A DNA stretch of 64,000 nt from Gaetbulibacter sp. 4G1 (GCF_002741945.1 NZ_MDVN01000022.1:434001-498000), one strand, 5' to 3'. Shown: positions 33,597 to 44,079, counted from the first letter of the stretch. The notes: generated from the letters alone by a model not told the origin. Translations and numbers: made by a program.

Positions 33597-36044
33597 GTGA
33601 TGCAAAAAATTACTTATATAAAATCCCTTGCTTTAATAATTACCTTTTTTAGCGTGGTTACTTTTGGGTTTGGGCAAACAACATTAGCCGAAGGCGATAT
33701 TGCTATAACTGGTGTAAATGGAGATAACCCTGATGAATTTGCTTTTGTTTTGCTAAGTGACGTTTTGAGTGGAACAATAATAAATTTTACAGATAAAGGA
33801 TGGTTAACTTTAGGAGGGTGGAGATTAAATGCTTCAGGCAACACTGCTCCTGAAGGAATTGTTACATGGACAGCTAGTAGTGATCTTCCCTGTGGAACTG
33901 AAATAGTTATAGCAGAAACTTCTTCTGGGTCTAGTATATACACTTCCACAATAGGTACAGCAGTAGAATCTGAAAATGGTTTTAATTTAGTTAGCAGTGG
34001 AGATCAGGTGATTGCTTATCAAGGAACCCTTAGTTCACCAACCTTTATATACGCAATACATTATGGTAATGCAAGTGGGTGGACTGACGCAACTAATAAT
34101 AATAATAGTTCTGTACCATCTGGGTTAACGGATGGTACAAATGCGGTTTACATTGGTAACATTGATAATGGTATTTATAACTGTTCCATTACATCAAACC
34201 AATCTTTAATTTTGGCTGAAATTTCTAATTCTTCTAATTGGTCAGGATCAAACTCAACTAGACAGACATTGGCGAGTTGTACATACACTTGTGTAGCAGT
34301 AGGTTCATGTGCCTCAACAGTAACATGGAATGGGGCTTGGGTTGGCGGCACTCCAGATTTAACAACCGAAGTTAATATTGACGCAAATTATGATACAAGT
34401 AGTTTAGGAAGTTTTAGTGCATGCAGTTTAACTATAAACAACGGAGCTATTTTAACAGTTAGTAACGATAGATATGTTGAGGTTGAAAATGATGTGCTTG
34501 TTGATGATGGTGAACTAAGAGTAACTACCCAAGGTAATTTTGTTCAAAATGATGCGTCAGGAACGTTTACGGTTAATCCTCCTTCTGGAACTGCTTCAGT
34601 AAATAAAGTTACAGCTACTAAGCAAAATTGGTTATATTACACCTATTGGAGTTCTCCTGTAACCGGCGAAACCATTGCAGATGCCTTTCCTAATACAGAT
34701 GGTGATAGACGTTTTTGGTTTAATGCTGCAAATTATTTAGATGAACATACCGTTGGCACCACTAATGGTATCCCTGACGATGTTGACGACAATAATGATG
34801 ATTGGAATTATGCATTGGGAGGTGCTATTATGGATCCTGGAGTAGGCTATGCTGCAGCTTCTGGGAGATTTGGATTGTATCCAGGGACTGACAGCGCCAA
34901 TTTTATTGGCCCTTTTAATACTGGCGATGTTTCTACAGGAATCTCTTATGATGTCCGAAATACACTTGGTAGCTGGAATTTTATTGGTAATCCATACCCT
35001 TCTGCTATAGATTTTATAGCTTTTCAACAAGCGAACTCAACTGTTATTGATGGTGCTGCGTATTTTTGGTCACAATCTTCACCTCCTCTTAATACTAATC
35101 CAGGAAATCAAGTAAACAATTTCAATCAAAACGATTATGCTACTTTTACTGTAGGTTCTGGAGGAGCTGCCGGGGCTAGTGGAATTATCCCAACACAGTA
35201 TATTCCTTCTGCTCAAGGTTTCTTTATTGCTGGATTGTCAAATGGAAATGCCACCTTTACTAATGCTATACGTATGGCAGATGGAACTAGTAATAACCAA
35301 TTTTTCAAAAATGCAAATTCTAAAAAGAATGCAAGTATAGTTGATAATAAAATATGGGTAAATTTAACCAGTGATAATGGAATATTTAATCAAGTATTAA
35401 TGGCATACGTAGATGGAGCTACAAGCGGAAATGATGGTATGTCCTATGATGCACCTAAAGTTTTAGCTAGCGAATCAGCGATTCTATACTCAAAAATAGA
35501 AAACTCAGATAAAATTTTTGTTATTCAAGGAAAAGCTCCAAGTGATTTAAATGAAAACGAAATTATTGATTTAGGTTTTAAAACATCTATTGATGTTCCA
35601 ACATCATACACTTTATCAATTGCGCAATTACAAGGTAACTTTTTAAATAATAACCCTGTTTATTTAAAAGATAATTTACTTGATAAAACGCATAATCTAT
35701 CTGATTCAGATTATACATTTACATCAGAAGTAGGAGAGTTTAACAATCGTTTTAAAATTGTTTTCACCGACAAAGCTTTATCTACTGATGATATTAACTC
35801 TAATGGAAATAGTCTTACCATTATTGAGTTAAATAATAATCAGGTAAACTTTAAGACACCTAATGGCTTAGGCATTAAAGCAGTAACCATTTATGATCTT
35901 TTAGGAAGGCAATTATATAACTTTAAAGGAAAGAATAACAATTCAGAAACCTATGAGTTATCTAGCCTAAAAAGCACTATTTTTATTGCCAAAGTTGAAT
36001 TATCAAACGGTATTACTGTTACTAAAAAAGCTATTAAAAAATAA
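33597..36044 (+). CDS. Secreted multidomain protein with type IX (type A) sorting domain
   Basis: The 815-residue product has a signal peptide ending TFGFGQ. The N-terminal domain resembles a lamin-tail-like module (LAEGDIAITGVNGDNPDEFAFVLL, then GTIINFTDKGW). Repetitive beta-rich middle sequence follows, and the C-terminal sorting domain of about 80 residues has the typical IKAVTIYDLLGRQLYNF and VKKAIKK-like end. It should be exported by the type IX system and attached to the surface or released. Its stop is one base from that of the convergent TonB receptor, with no terminator between. No catalytic domain was recognised. Confidence 0.86.
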   Translation: MMQKITYIKSLALIITFFSVVTFGFGQTTLAEGDIAITGVNGDNPDEFAFVLLSDVLSGTIINFTDKGWLTLGGWRLNASGNTAPEGIVTWTASSDLPCGTEIVIAETSSGSSIYTSTIGTAVESENGFNLVSSGDQVIAYQGTLSSPTFIYAIHYGNASGWTDATNNNNSSVPSGLTDGTNAVYIGNIDNGIYNCSITSNQSLILAEISNSSNWSGSNSTRQTLASCTYTCVAVGSCASTVTWNGAWVGGTPDLTTEVNIDANYDTSSLGSFSACSLTINNGAILTVSNDRYVEVENDVLVDDGELRVTTQGNFVQNDASGTFTVNPPSGTASVNKVTATKQNWLYYTYWSSPVTGETIADAFPNTDGDRRFWFNAANYLDEHTVGTTNGIPDDVDDNNDDWNYALGGAIMDPGVGYAAASGRFGLYPGTDSANFIGPFNTGDVSTGISYDVRNTLGSWNFIGNPYPSAIDFIAFQQANSTVIDGAAYFWSQSSPPLNTNPGNQVNNFNQNDYATFTVGSGGAAGASGIIPTQYIPSAQGFFIAGLSNGNATFTNAIRMADGTSNNQFFKNANSKKNASIVDNKIWVNLTSDNGIFNQVLMAYVDGATSGNDGMSYDAPKVLASESAILYSKIENSDKIFVIQGKAPSDLNENEIIDLGFKTSIDVPTSYTLSIAQLQGNFLNNNPVYLKDNLLDKTHNLSDSDYTFTSEVGEFNNRFKIVFTDKALSTDDINSNGNSLTIIELNNNQVNFKTPNGLGIKAVTIYDLLGRQLYNFKGKNNNSETYELSSLKSTIFIAKVELSNGITVTKKAIKK

Positions 36045-36045
36045 G

Positions 36046-38457
36046 TTATAAACTATATTTTAAAGCTAAAATAAAATTTCTGCCTGATGCTGCTATTCCA
36101 GAAGAGTATGTTTTATAGCGCTGGTCTGTGATGTTTTCTAAACTCGCAGTAAGTGTTGTTGAATTACTTATTTGGTATTGTGTTCTAATATTTAATGTAC
36201 TCCACGAAGGCGAATACGGATTTCCGTTTTCATCTTTTGCATAAATATAATCCTTACTAATTTCTGAAGGTGCTAATTGATTAAATGATAATTCGTTATT
36301 ATAATTGGCAAACACATCAACTTTTAATTGTTTATAGTTCCATACTAAATGTGTGTTTCCAAAATTAGGAGCTACATGACGAATTGGTACCTCAATATTT
36401 TCTTTTTCCTCTGTGCCACCAGTAACACTATACTGAGATGTTAATTTAAAATTATTAGTAATATTAAAAAGCAAACCAACCTCAAAACCATAAATCCATG
36501 CTTTTGACGCATTTTGAATAGCCTGCACATTACTTAATTCTCCATCGTACATGATCTCTGTTTCTCCATTCAAATTATGATCTCTTCTTACTAAGGCATT
36601 ATCCAAATAGGTGTAATAAGAACTCATATCTAATATAAAAGTATTATCAAAATTTAATTTTAATCCTAATTCACCACCATAGGCATATTCAGGTTTTAAA
36701 TTCTCGTTTGGCACAACCACCGACCCTGGTTCAGAATCAAACACCTTACCTATATCATCAATATTTGGAGCCCTAAAAGCAGAAGATGCATTAAGCTTCC
36801 ATTGCAAAACCTTGCTAGGCGACCAACTAATTCCTGCTGTACCTGTAAAAGCTCCTGCTTTGTTTTCTGAGGATTCAAAAGGTAAATTTAAATATACATT
36901 ATTAGCTTCAAAATTAGCCTTGGAAACAATGTGATTGAAGCGCAAGCCCGATTGAAAAACAAACTTTGAATTTGGCTTATATTTAATACTTGAGTATATG
37001 GCCGCAGATTGCCAACTTGCTCCATTTGGATATCTCGATACAGTTGGAAAAACTGTATTGGTTGTAATATTTTCTTCCTCGCCATAAGACATAACCTTGT
37101 TATAAACATACTCAAGTCCGTAAAAAAACTGTGTTTTTGTACTTAAGGTTTTTTCAAAATCTAAATTAAAAGAATAGGCGTCTACAGCTTCTTCTCTTAC
37201 GTTTCTTACATCTGATTGAAAATCTCTATCTTTTCTACTTTCTTGAAAATTTTGGTAAGCAACTGTTGCTTTTACTTTATTATACAAATTAGATCGACTA
37301 CTTAATTTGGTTACTTGAAAGTTAGACATAAACCATTGTTGAGGTCCGTAATTCCATTCCGCTGAACGCAAATCATCATTTCTATAGCGTATTAATCTAT
37401 CATATCTTGGAATATCTGTAGTTGTTGTAAAATGCAACCCTAAATCAAAACTTAAATTTTCATAAGGTTGATAATGCACTTTTTGCATTAAATTTATTTG
37501 ATTGTAACCAGAATATTTTTGCTTTAAAGGGTTACTGTTTTGTATAACAACATCTCCATTATTTGTTTCCAATACAAATTCTGATCTTAAATAATCATCA
37601 GGACCATCACTCCCCATTCTTAAATCATTAAAATCAGTATAGCTTGCATTTGTTAAAAAAGCCCATTTTTTGTAGCCTAAATTGAAATCGAAATGTCCAG
37701 TTTTTTCTTCATTGGCTGTAGCATATCTAACAACTGCGTTAGATTTAAATAACAGTGTATCGGTTTTTGAAAGTTTTGGCTTTAGTGTATAAAAACTCAT
37801 AACACCACCAACTGCATCGCTACCATAAATAACTGAACCAGAGCCTAAAGTTACCTCCGTATTCATAATTGAAAAAGGATCTACAGCAATAACATTATGT
37901 AAATTTCCGCCTCTGAAAATAGCATTATTCATTCTTACTCCGTCAACCGAAATTAACAACCTATTAGTTGAAAACCCTCTAATCATTGGACTTCCTCCTC
38001 CTAATTGACTCTTCTGGACATAAACTTGACCAGTGGCTTCCAATAAATCTGCACTAGTTTGAGGGTTTGTAAATTCAATGTTTTTAGAATTTAAACTAAT
38101 AATCTTTTGAGGGATATCTTTTTTATTTTGTTCAAATTTTGATGCTGAAATAACAATTTGTTCTAAACCCTGGGTATTAGAATCTAAATAAACAATATTA
38201 AATGCATTAATTTGAGATTTTGTTATCTTCTTTAAAAGATGGGATAAGTGCTGAAAATATATAACGTCAGTATCAGAAAACTTATCTATACTAGCTTCTC
38301 CCTTAAAGTTTGTAATTACACTTTTAGTTTTATCAATGTTATATATGGCAACCCCAGAAACTGGCTCTTCGGTAAGTTTATTAAGGACTTTTATTTGCTG
38401 AGCGACTAAAATATTAGATGCAAAAAGCAATAAAAAAATGACGTAACAAGGTTTCAT
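36046..38457 (-). CDS. TonB-dependent receptor, heme-receptor-like
   Basis: The 803-residue receptor has a signal peptide (ending LVAQQ), a short carboxypeptidase-regulatory-like domain (KVLNKLTEEPVSGVAIYN), and a plug (VISASKFEQNKKDIPQKI, SPMIRGFSTNRLLISVDGVRMNNAI). The barrel carries FRAPNIDDIGKVFD and NENLKPE, which resemble the FRAP and NPNL boxes of heme/hemoglobin receptors. The heme-binding histidines were not verified, so the ligand is a guess. It is downstream of recO, 3 bases after its stop, and probably shares a transcript with recO and porZ. Confidence 0.88.
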   Translation of the reverse strand: MKPCYVIFLLLFASNILVAQQIKVLNKLTEEPVSGVAIYNIDKTKSVITNFKGEASIDKFSDTDVIYFQHLSHLLKKITKSQINAFNIVYLDSNTQGLEQIVISASKFEQNKKDIPQKIISLNSKNIEFTNPQTSADLLEATGQVYVQKSQLGGGSPMIRGFSTNRLLISVDGVRMNNAIFRGGNLHNVIAVDPFSIMNTEVTLGSGSVIYGSDAVGGVMSFYTLKPKLSKTDTLLFKSNAVVRYATANEEKTGHFDFNLGYKKWAFLTNASYTDFNDLRMGSDGPDDYLRSEFVLETNNGDVVIQNSNPLKQKYSGYNQINLMQKVHYQPYENLSFDLGLHFTTTTDIPRYDRLIRYRNDDLRSAEWNYGPQQWFMSNFQVTKLSSRSNLYNKVKATVAYQNFQESRKDRDFQSDVRNVREEAVDAYSFNLDFEKTLSTKTQFFYGLEYVYNKVMSYGEEENITTNTVFPTVSRYPNGASWQSAAIYSSIKYKPNSKFVFQSGLRFNHIVSKANFEANNVYLNLPFESSENKAGAFTGTAGISWSPSKVLQWKLNASSAFRAPNIDDIGKVFDSEPGSVVVPNENLKPEYAYGGELGLKLNFDNTFILDMSSYYTYLDNALVRRDHNLNGETEIMYDGELSNVQAIQNASKAWIYGFEVGLLFNITNNFKLTSQYSVTGGTEEKENIEVPIRHVAPNFGNTHLVWNYKQLKVDVFANYNNELSFNQLAPSEISKDYIYAKDENGNPYSPSWSTLNIRTQYQISNSTTLTASLENITDQRYKTYSSGIAASGRNFILALKYSL

Positions 38458-38460
38458 ATT

Positions 38461-39180
38461 CTAACTAAAAACTTGATTAAAAATCTGAAGCGATTTTGGA
38501 GTTTTAAAACTGCCCAAATGTAATTCAAAATAAAGCAAAATCATACTTAAAAATGATTGTCTTTGCTTTGCATTAATCTTCACTGAAGATAAGGCATCAA
38601 ATGTTGTGCCCAATAAGGTTTTTAATAGTGTTAAATTTTCTCCATAAATAGAGTATTTTCCTTTCTCTTTTATTTCAAATTTACCATCTAATAAGTTAAA
38701 GTAATTATATTTTTTATTAAGTTCTTCTGGATAAAAACCTAAGTATTTAGTTAAATTAAGTAAAAAAAGCAGATGAAAATTCGAATATTCAGAATGTACA
38801 TCTAACCACAACAATGTAGTTTCTATATAGCTGAAAAGGAGATTGTTTTGTTCTTCTTCCTTTAAAGTATTTGACAAAACTTCTGCCAAAAACATAACAA
38901 TTGCACTTTTTAAAATATTTGAATGTAAACTAGTATATAAATGATTTAATTTAACTTCTTTAATAACTTGTAGAGAACGGTTTTCTTTATAAATAATTTC
39001 TAATTGCAATTGAGAAAGAAGCTGAAAATATGCTTTTTTTGAATTCCCTTTTTTATTTTTTAAAACACCTCTTAATAGAAAACTGACAACTCCTAATTGT
39101 TCGGTATAACACTTTACAATTAAGTCACTATCACGGTACTTTAATTTGGATAAGACAATAGCGTTTGTAGAGATTAGCAT
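38461..39180 (-). CDS. recO: DNA repair protein RecO
   Basis: The 239-residue protein starts MLISTNAIVLSKLKYRDSDLIVKCYTEQLG, split here as the OB-fold strands. A central helical region and a C-terminal region follow. RecO loads RecA on SSB-coated gaps with RecR. The zinc-finger cysteines of some RecO proteins are absent, as is usual in Bacteroidota. It overlaps porZ by one base and is followed 3 bases later by the TonB receptor. Confidence 0.93.
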   Translation of the reverse strand: MLISTNAIVLSKLKYRDSDLIVKCYTEQLGVVSFLLRGVLKNKKGNSKKAYFQLLSQLQLEIIYKENRSLQVIKEVKLNHLYTSLHSNILKSAIVMFLAEVLSNTLKEEEQNNLLFSYIETTLLWLDVHSEYSNFHLLFLLNLTKYLGFYPEELNKKYNYFNLLDGKFEIKEKGKYSIYGENLTLLKTLLGTTFDALSSVKINAKQRQSFLSMILLYFELHLGSFKTPKSLQIFNQVFS

Positions 39181-41513
39181 TATCTAACAACCATTAGTTT
39201 TAATACTTTGGTCTCAAAAGTATCTAAGTCAGATAACATAACTAAATATACTCCAGAAGCTACAACATGATTTGCAAGATTTTTTCCATTCCAATATGCT
39301 GTTCCTCCATCAATTTCAAGGTTATAACCTCTATACCGAAGATTATTTCTTGATTGAGCTTCGGCCACTAAATTTCCTTCAATATCAGTTATTTTTATGT
39401 TTACATTTTCAGAAATGTCTTTAATTTTTACTTTTTCATCAACAATATTAAACGATGGCCTTACTGGATTTGGATAAGCATATGCGCTTTCTAAATCGCT
39501 TAACGGGCTTGAGCCACCTGAACGGAAAGATACTAATCCTTTGTTTGTTGCGATATAAGTAACTCCGTTAGAATCATCTAAAGAAATATCGTTTATTGCA
39601 TTTGATGGTAATGGCGAATTATCTTTTGTAAAATGGAATATAGTTTTTTGTCCGTCTGATGAAAAATAGAATATTCCAGAATCGGCAGTTCCAATCCATT
39701 TATTGTTTGAGCCATCTACCTCTATATCTGTAATATTTTGTTCAAACAATAACTCCTTAGCGATACCTCCTTCTTCTATAATTATCTCTTCGGCACGAAT
39801 ATTATCTTCAGTAAAAAAATTAGAGGTGTTATAAATAACTCTTAATCCTCTATATGTGCCCACCCATAATTGGTTTCTTTTATCAATAGCGATAGCTGTT
39901 GCAATATGAGAGGGCATGTTATCTTCTTCGCTACTAATGCTTTTTAATAAAGGAGTTCCATTATTTTCTCTAAAACCTATAACACCATTCCAATAACCCG
40001 CAATCCATTTAGTGTCATCATTCCCAACAACAATGTTACCGAACCCTAATTCAGTTCTAAATTGTGTAAAATCATATGATTGCCATTGATTATTGCTTGG
40101 GTTAAATGATTTTAAAGGTTTTTCAACTTGACTTGTAAGTGTCCATAAAATACCATTTCTATCAAAGACAGATGGTCCAACCCTTATGTCTACATAATTT
40201 GGGTTGTTTGGTAAAATTAAAGACTCTAAAGCACTATTGGTTTCATTATATAACACACTTGGAACTTCATCATTTATTTCTAATAATCCACTAAAATAAG
40301 ACCCAACAAATACCTGATTACTATTAGACGGGTTTATTGAAATTGTATTTAAACACTTTGCATCTAAAACACCTTCATAAGGTGTATTTACCCATGTGTT
40401 ATCTTTAAAATGGCTAATCCCTCTATTATTTAAGGGATAAGGGTTATAAAAAAATGTGTACTCTCCAAAAGTAACCCATAAATCATTTTGTCCTGCTTGA
40501 ATTGAAAATGGTATATTTAATAAAGGGCCTTCTGGGTGAATTTCTTCATATTCCACTGGGTTAGATATAAGTGTTTTTAGAACTCCAAAATCTGTGGTCC
40601 CAATATAGATAAACTCTGAATCTGTAATAGCTGAAGTAAAATCAGTATCAAAAGCACTATTAACATTCGCTTGAGACATTAAATTGAAATTACTATCATA
40701 AACAAACGAGCTGTTTCTTGTTGTAACTAACAATGTATCACTTGTTGCTCTTACATCAACCGGTACATCAGCAAATTGGAATAACTCTGTTAAAACATCA
40801 TTTACTACTTGATAAAGTCTTCTATTTGTTCTAATGGTATATAATTGGTTTTCTACAGATTGAACTGATAAAAAGTCTCCATTAGATACTGTTTGCCAGT
40901 TTTGATAATCGATTAAATTAGAACTAGACACTTGAGCCTTTCTCAATCCGCTTCCGTCTAAACAAGCTGCATAAATATAATCTCCTATAATAGTAGTTTG
41001 ATTAACTCGTGTTTGGCTGCCCAAATTACCTATAAAGTATGTATCTCCAAACTCTAATCGTTCTAAATTAAAAACTGAAATTCCATAGTTTGTAGATATA
41101 TACACGTCTTTCTCAAAAGCATCAAAATGATTTATTCTCTTATCTGTTGGTGGAATAGTTGGTTTATCAATAATATCAACTACCGTGAGAATGTTTTCAT
41201 CATTATCAAAAGCAATTTCTATTAAACCGTTTTCATACCCAATAATCAGCAACTCATAAACATCACTATAATAAATCGTTGATATTGCTTCTCCAGATAA
41301 TCCGTTTACTGTAGTTAACTTATTTAGCTCATTAGTTTGTAAATCTATACTAAAAATAACATTTTCAGCAGCTGCATAAATTTTATTATTTCCTTTGACT
41401 ACATCTTTTATATTATTATAGGAAAAATGACCTTCCCAAAGAGCCGAAAAATCTTGCCCGAATTGCAAAAGAGGTATGCAACATATTATTAATACAACAA
41501 ATCTTCTAAGCAT
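39180..41513 (-). CDS. porZ: Type IX secretion system component PorZ (beta-propeller)
   Basis: The 777-residue protein has the length of Porphyromonas PorZ. It has a signal peptide (ending LLQFGQ) and many two-component-regulator-type propeller blades (NKIYAAAENVIFSIDL, WVGTYRGLRVIYN, NKWIGTADSGIFYF, YIATNKGLVSFR). A C-terminal sorting-type domain follows (SAYAYPNPVRPSFNI to VLKLMVV). PorZ is part of the surface attachment complex that processes type IX cargo. It is followed by recO (one-base overlap) and a TonB receptor. Confidence 0.9.
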   Translation of the reverse strand: MLRRFVVLIICCIPLLQFGQDFSALWEGHFSYNNIKDVVKGNNKIYAAAENVIFSIDLQTNELNKLTTVNGLSGEAISTIYYSDVYELLIIGYENGLIEIAFDNDENILTVVDIIDKPTIPPTDKRINHFDAFEKDVYISTNYGISVFNLERLEFGDTYFIGNLGSQTRVNQTTIIGDYIYAACLDGSGLRKAQVSSSNLIDYQNWQTVSNGDFLSVQSVENQLYTIRTNRRLYQVVNDVLTELFQFADVPVDVRATSDTLLVTTRNSSFVYDSNFNLMSQANVNSAFDTDFTSAITDSEFIYIGTTDFGVLKTLISNPVEYEEIHPEGPLLNIPFSIQAGQNDLWVTFGEYTFFYNPYPLNNRGISHFKDNTWVNTPYEGVLDAKCLNTISINPSNSNQVFVGSYFSGLLEINDEVPSVLYNETNSALESLILPNNPNYVDIRVGPSVFDRNGILWTLTSQVEKPLKSFNPSNNQWQSYDFTQFRTELGFGNIVVGNDDTKWIAGYWNGVIGFRENNGTPLLKSISSEEDNMPSHIATAIAIDKRNQLWVGTYRGLRVIYNTSNFFTEDNIRAEEIIIEEGGIAKELLFEQNITDIEVDGSNNKWIGTADSGIFYFSSDGQKTIFHFTKDNSPLPSNAINDISLDDSNGVTYIATNKGLVSFRSGGSSPLSDLESAYAYPNPVRPSFNIVDEKVKIKDISENVNIKITDIEGNLVAEAQSRNNLRYRGYNLEIDGGTAYWNGKNLANHVVASGVYLVMLSDLDTFETKVLKLMVVR

Positions 41514-41584
41514 AAGTGTTTATTCTAAAAGCTAAAGATATTTATAACTAACGAATTTTACTTTAAAATAATATAAATTAAACA

Positions 41585-41614
41585 AAAAAGCTTCCTAAAA
41601 TTAGGAAGCTTTTT
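41585..41614 (-). terminator. Terminator of gdhA
   Basis: The arms AAAAAGCTTCCTAA (41585-41598) and TTAGGAAGCTTTTT (41601-41614) form a near-perfect hairpin. On the minus strand it is followed by a T run and lies 21 bases past the gdhA stop. Confidence 0.85.
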
Positions 41615-41634
41615 CAATATCAATAAAAGTTATT

Positions 41635-42978
41635 TTAAACAATACCTTGTGCTAACATAGCATCGGCTACCTTAACAAATCCAGCAATATTGGCACCTTT
41701 CACATAATCGATATATCCATCTTCATCTTTTCCATATTCAATACAAGAATCGTGAATATTAGACATGATTTCTTTTAATTTATTATCAACTTCTTCTCTT
41801 GTCCAATTAAACCTTAAAGAGTTTTGAGTCATTTCTAATCCTGAAGTTGCAACACCTCCTGCATTTGAAGCTTTCCCTGGGGCAAATAATATTTTTGCTT
41901 TATGGAAAGCAGTAATTGCATTTTTAGTTGATGGCATATTAGCACCTTCGCTAACACAAATACACCCATTATTTAAAAGTGTATTAGCATCGTTCTCATT
42001 AAGTTCGTTTTGAGTTGCACATGGTAATGCGATATCACATTTAACTCCCCAAGGCGTTTTCCCTTCAACAAACTCTGCATTCGGATACTTTTTAAGATAC
42101 TCACTAATTCTAGCTCGCTTTACATTTTTAAGTTCCATGACATGAGCTAATTTTTCAGTATCAATACCGTCGGCATCATAAATATAACCTGATGAATCAG
42201 ACATAGTTAATACTTTTGCTCCTAATTGCAACGCTTTTTCAACCGCAAATTGTGCTACATTACCAGAACCAGAAACTACAACATTTTTGTCTTTTAAATC
42301 ATCGCCTTTCGTACTTAACATTTTTTCAGCAAAATATACTGTCCCGTAACCTGTTGCTTCAGGACGTATTAAAGAGCCTCCCCAAGACATTCCTTTACCA
42401 GTTAAAACACCTGTAAACTCATTTCTTAGTTTTTTATACATTCCAAATAAAAAGCCTATTTCTCTTCCACCAACACCTATGTCTCCAGCGGGAACATCTG
42501 TATTCGGGCCAATATGTCTAAATAACTCACTCATAAAAGCATGACAAAAACGCATGATTTCATTATCAGATTTACCTTTAGGGTCAAAATCTGAACCTCC
42601 TTTACCCCCTCCCATAGGAAGTGTGGTTAAAGAATTTTTAAAAACTTGCTCAAAAGCTAAAAACTTTAAAATACTAGCATTTACTGTAGGGTGAAAACGC
42701 AAACCACCTTTATAAGGGCCAATTGCAGAATTCATTTGAACTCTATAACCTCTGTTTACTTGAATTTCTCCTTGGTCATCTACCCAAGAAATTCTGAACG
42801 AGATTAACCGTTCTGGCTCTACCATTCTTAGAAGAATGTTTTTTCCGTAATAAATATCATGTTTAACAATGTAAGGAATTACTGTTTCTGCTACTTCCTC
42901 AACAGCCTGTAAAAATTCTGGTTCATGACCATTACGCTCTTTTACCAGATCTAAAAATGCATCAATATTATTTTTCAT
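41635..42978 (-). CDS. gdhA: Glutamate dehydrogenase (NADP-type)
   Basis: The 447-residue hexameric-type enzyme interconverts 2-oxoglutarate plus ammonia and glutamate. The markers are YKGGLRFHP, the catalytic-lysine segment LPMGGGKGGSDFDPKGKS, PAGDIGVGGREIGFLFG and RPEATGYG, then the nucleotide-binding VVSGSGNVAQFA. The overall form and length fit the NADP-dependent anabolic class. It is monocistronic with a strong terminator downstream. A -7 box lies about 50 bases upstream of its ATG. Confidence 0.96.
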   Translation of the reverse strand: MKNNIDAFLDLVKERNGHEPEFLQAVEEVAETVIPYIVKHDIYYGKNILLRMVEPERLISFRISWVDDQGEIQVNRGYRVQMNSAIGPYKGGLRFHPTVNASILKFLAFEQVFKNSLTTLPMGGGKGGSDFDPKGKSDNEIMRFCHAFMSELFRHIGPNTDVPAGDIGVGGREIGFLFGMYKKLRNEFTGVLTGKGMSWGGSLIRPEATGYGTVYFAEKMLSTKGDDLKDKNVVVSGSGNVAQFAVEKALQLGAKVLTMSDSSGYIYDADGIDTEKLAHVMELKNVKRARISEYLKKYPNAEFVEGKTPWGVKCDIALPCATQNELNENDANTLLNNGCICVSEGANMPSTKNAITAFHKAKILFAPGKASNAGGVATSGLEMTQNSLRFNWTREEVDNKLKEIMSNIHDSCIEYGKDEDGYIDYVKGANIAGFVKVADAMLAQGIV

Positions 42979-43025
42979 CTATACGAATTGTATTACTTAA
43001 TTATAAACAACATAATTTTAAAGCG

Positions 43026-43033
43026 CAAATATA
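43026..43033 (-). promoter_or_regulatory. gdhA: Probable gdhA -7 box
   Basis: On the minus strand TATATTTG is an exact -7 match, with a leader of about 40 bases. The -33 element is unclear. Confidence 0.45.
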
Positions 43034-43114
43034 CGTTATCTTTAAAAATTACCTCATTTTTTTTTGAAATTCGCAACTAATAATTTTTTGCGTTTTTTTC
43101 GAAATCTCCAAATA

Positions 43115-43145
43115 TTTGTTTGTTAATCGAGTTTTTATATATTTG
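43115..43145 (+). promoter_or_regulatory. Consensus promoter of the outer-membrane protein gene at 43179
   Basis: TTTG (43115-43118), 19 bases, then TATATTTG (43138-43145) is a perfect copy of the Bacteroidota consensus. The leader is about 28 bases. Confidence 0.75.
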
Positions 43146-43178
43146 TTGTAACAATGCCTCAAAAAACAAAACCTTATT

Positions 43179-44006
43179 ATGCTTAACTTGAAACATTTAG
43201 CTTCAGCTTTTTGCTTGTTTGTTATTTATCAAACAGCTTACTCTCAATTAGGTTTCTCTCACGAGATAGGCGTTATTGCTGGCCCTGTAGAATTCAGATC
43301 AGATTTTGGTAGTCGTAATAATGAAAAAACAAATTTTGGCAACTCTGGTTTTGGTATAGGAATTGTTCATTATATCAACTTTGCATATAGAGCGGATTGT
43401 AATTGTTATACTACTGATACTTATTTTAATGACCATTTTAAAGTAAGAAACGAAATCTCATGGAACAAAACCACTTTAAATCATCATGGAGAATGGGTAG
43501 ATCCTAGTAGAACTACTATACAGGCCGATCAATTAAGAGCGCATTCTGGTGTTGCCCAAAACTTTGATATTGGAACCCAACTTGAATTTTTTCCTAGGAG
43601 TATTAGAGAATTTCAGTCTTTTAGTTATAGAATAGCACCCTTTGCTAGTTTAGGTGTACATTACACCTCTTTTTCTCCAAAAGCTAGTACAACCTATGGG
43701 GATACTACAGATCCCAATTATAGAGGTGTCTTTGATCAGGCAAATATATATTCGCATTGGTTTGATAATTTCGACCCTGCTGTAGATCCATATCCCGTTA
43801 ATGTTAACGGAGGCACCACATGGTCTGTAGTTGCAAGCGCAGGCTTTCGATATAAGCTTGATAAATTATCCGATTTAATGCTTGATTTTAGATGGCAATA
43901 TTATTTTAGCGATTGGGTTGATGGCTTAAATCATAACTTAGAGTATAATAAATATAATGATTGGCTTTTATGGGTTAATGTTGGTTATATTTATTATTTA
44001 GACTAA
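43179..44006 (+). CDS. Outer-membrane beta-barrel-like protein next to gdhA
   Basis: The 275-residue protein has a signal peptide (ending QTAYSQ) and alternating aromatic strands ending GYIYYLD, as in small outer-membrane barrels. A conserved-looking segment (YRADCNCYTTDTYFNDHFKVRNE) contains a Cys-x-Cys pair. From memory a family labelled THC0290_0291 occupies this place beside gdhA in Flavobacteriaceae, and I give that identity low weight. The function is unknown. It is divergent from gdhA and has a consensus promoter. Confidence 0.75.
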   Translation: MLNLKHLASAFCLFVIYQTAYSQLGFSHEIGVIAGPVEFRSDFGSRNNEKTNFGNSGFGIGIVHYINFAYRADCNCYTTDTYFNDHFKVRNEISWNKTTLNHHGEWVDPSRTTIQADQLRAHSGVAQNFDIGTQLEFFPRSIREFQSFSYRIAPFASLGVHYTSFSPKASTTYGDTTDPNYRGVFDQANIYSHWFDNFDPAVDPYPVNVNGGTTWSVVASAGFRYKLDKLSDLMLDFRWQYYFSDWVDGLNHNLEYNKYNDWLLWVNVGYIYYLD

Positions 44007-44026
44007 AAAGATATTTTTAACATGTT

Positions 44027-44060
44027 AAACCCCATATTTGATACCCCAAGTATGGGATTT
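44027..44060 (+). terminator. Imperfect terminator between two convergent genes
   Basis: AAA-C-CCCATA pairs with TATGGG-A-TTT around a 14-base loop, followed by a T-rich stretch. It is weaker than the other terminators in the window. Confidence 0.45.
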
Positions 44061-44079
44061 ATTTTTTTAAGTATTTTAT

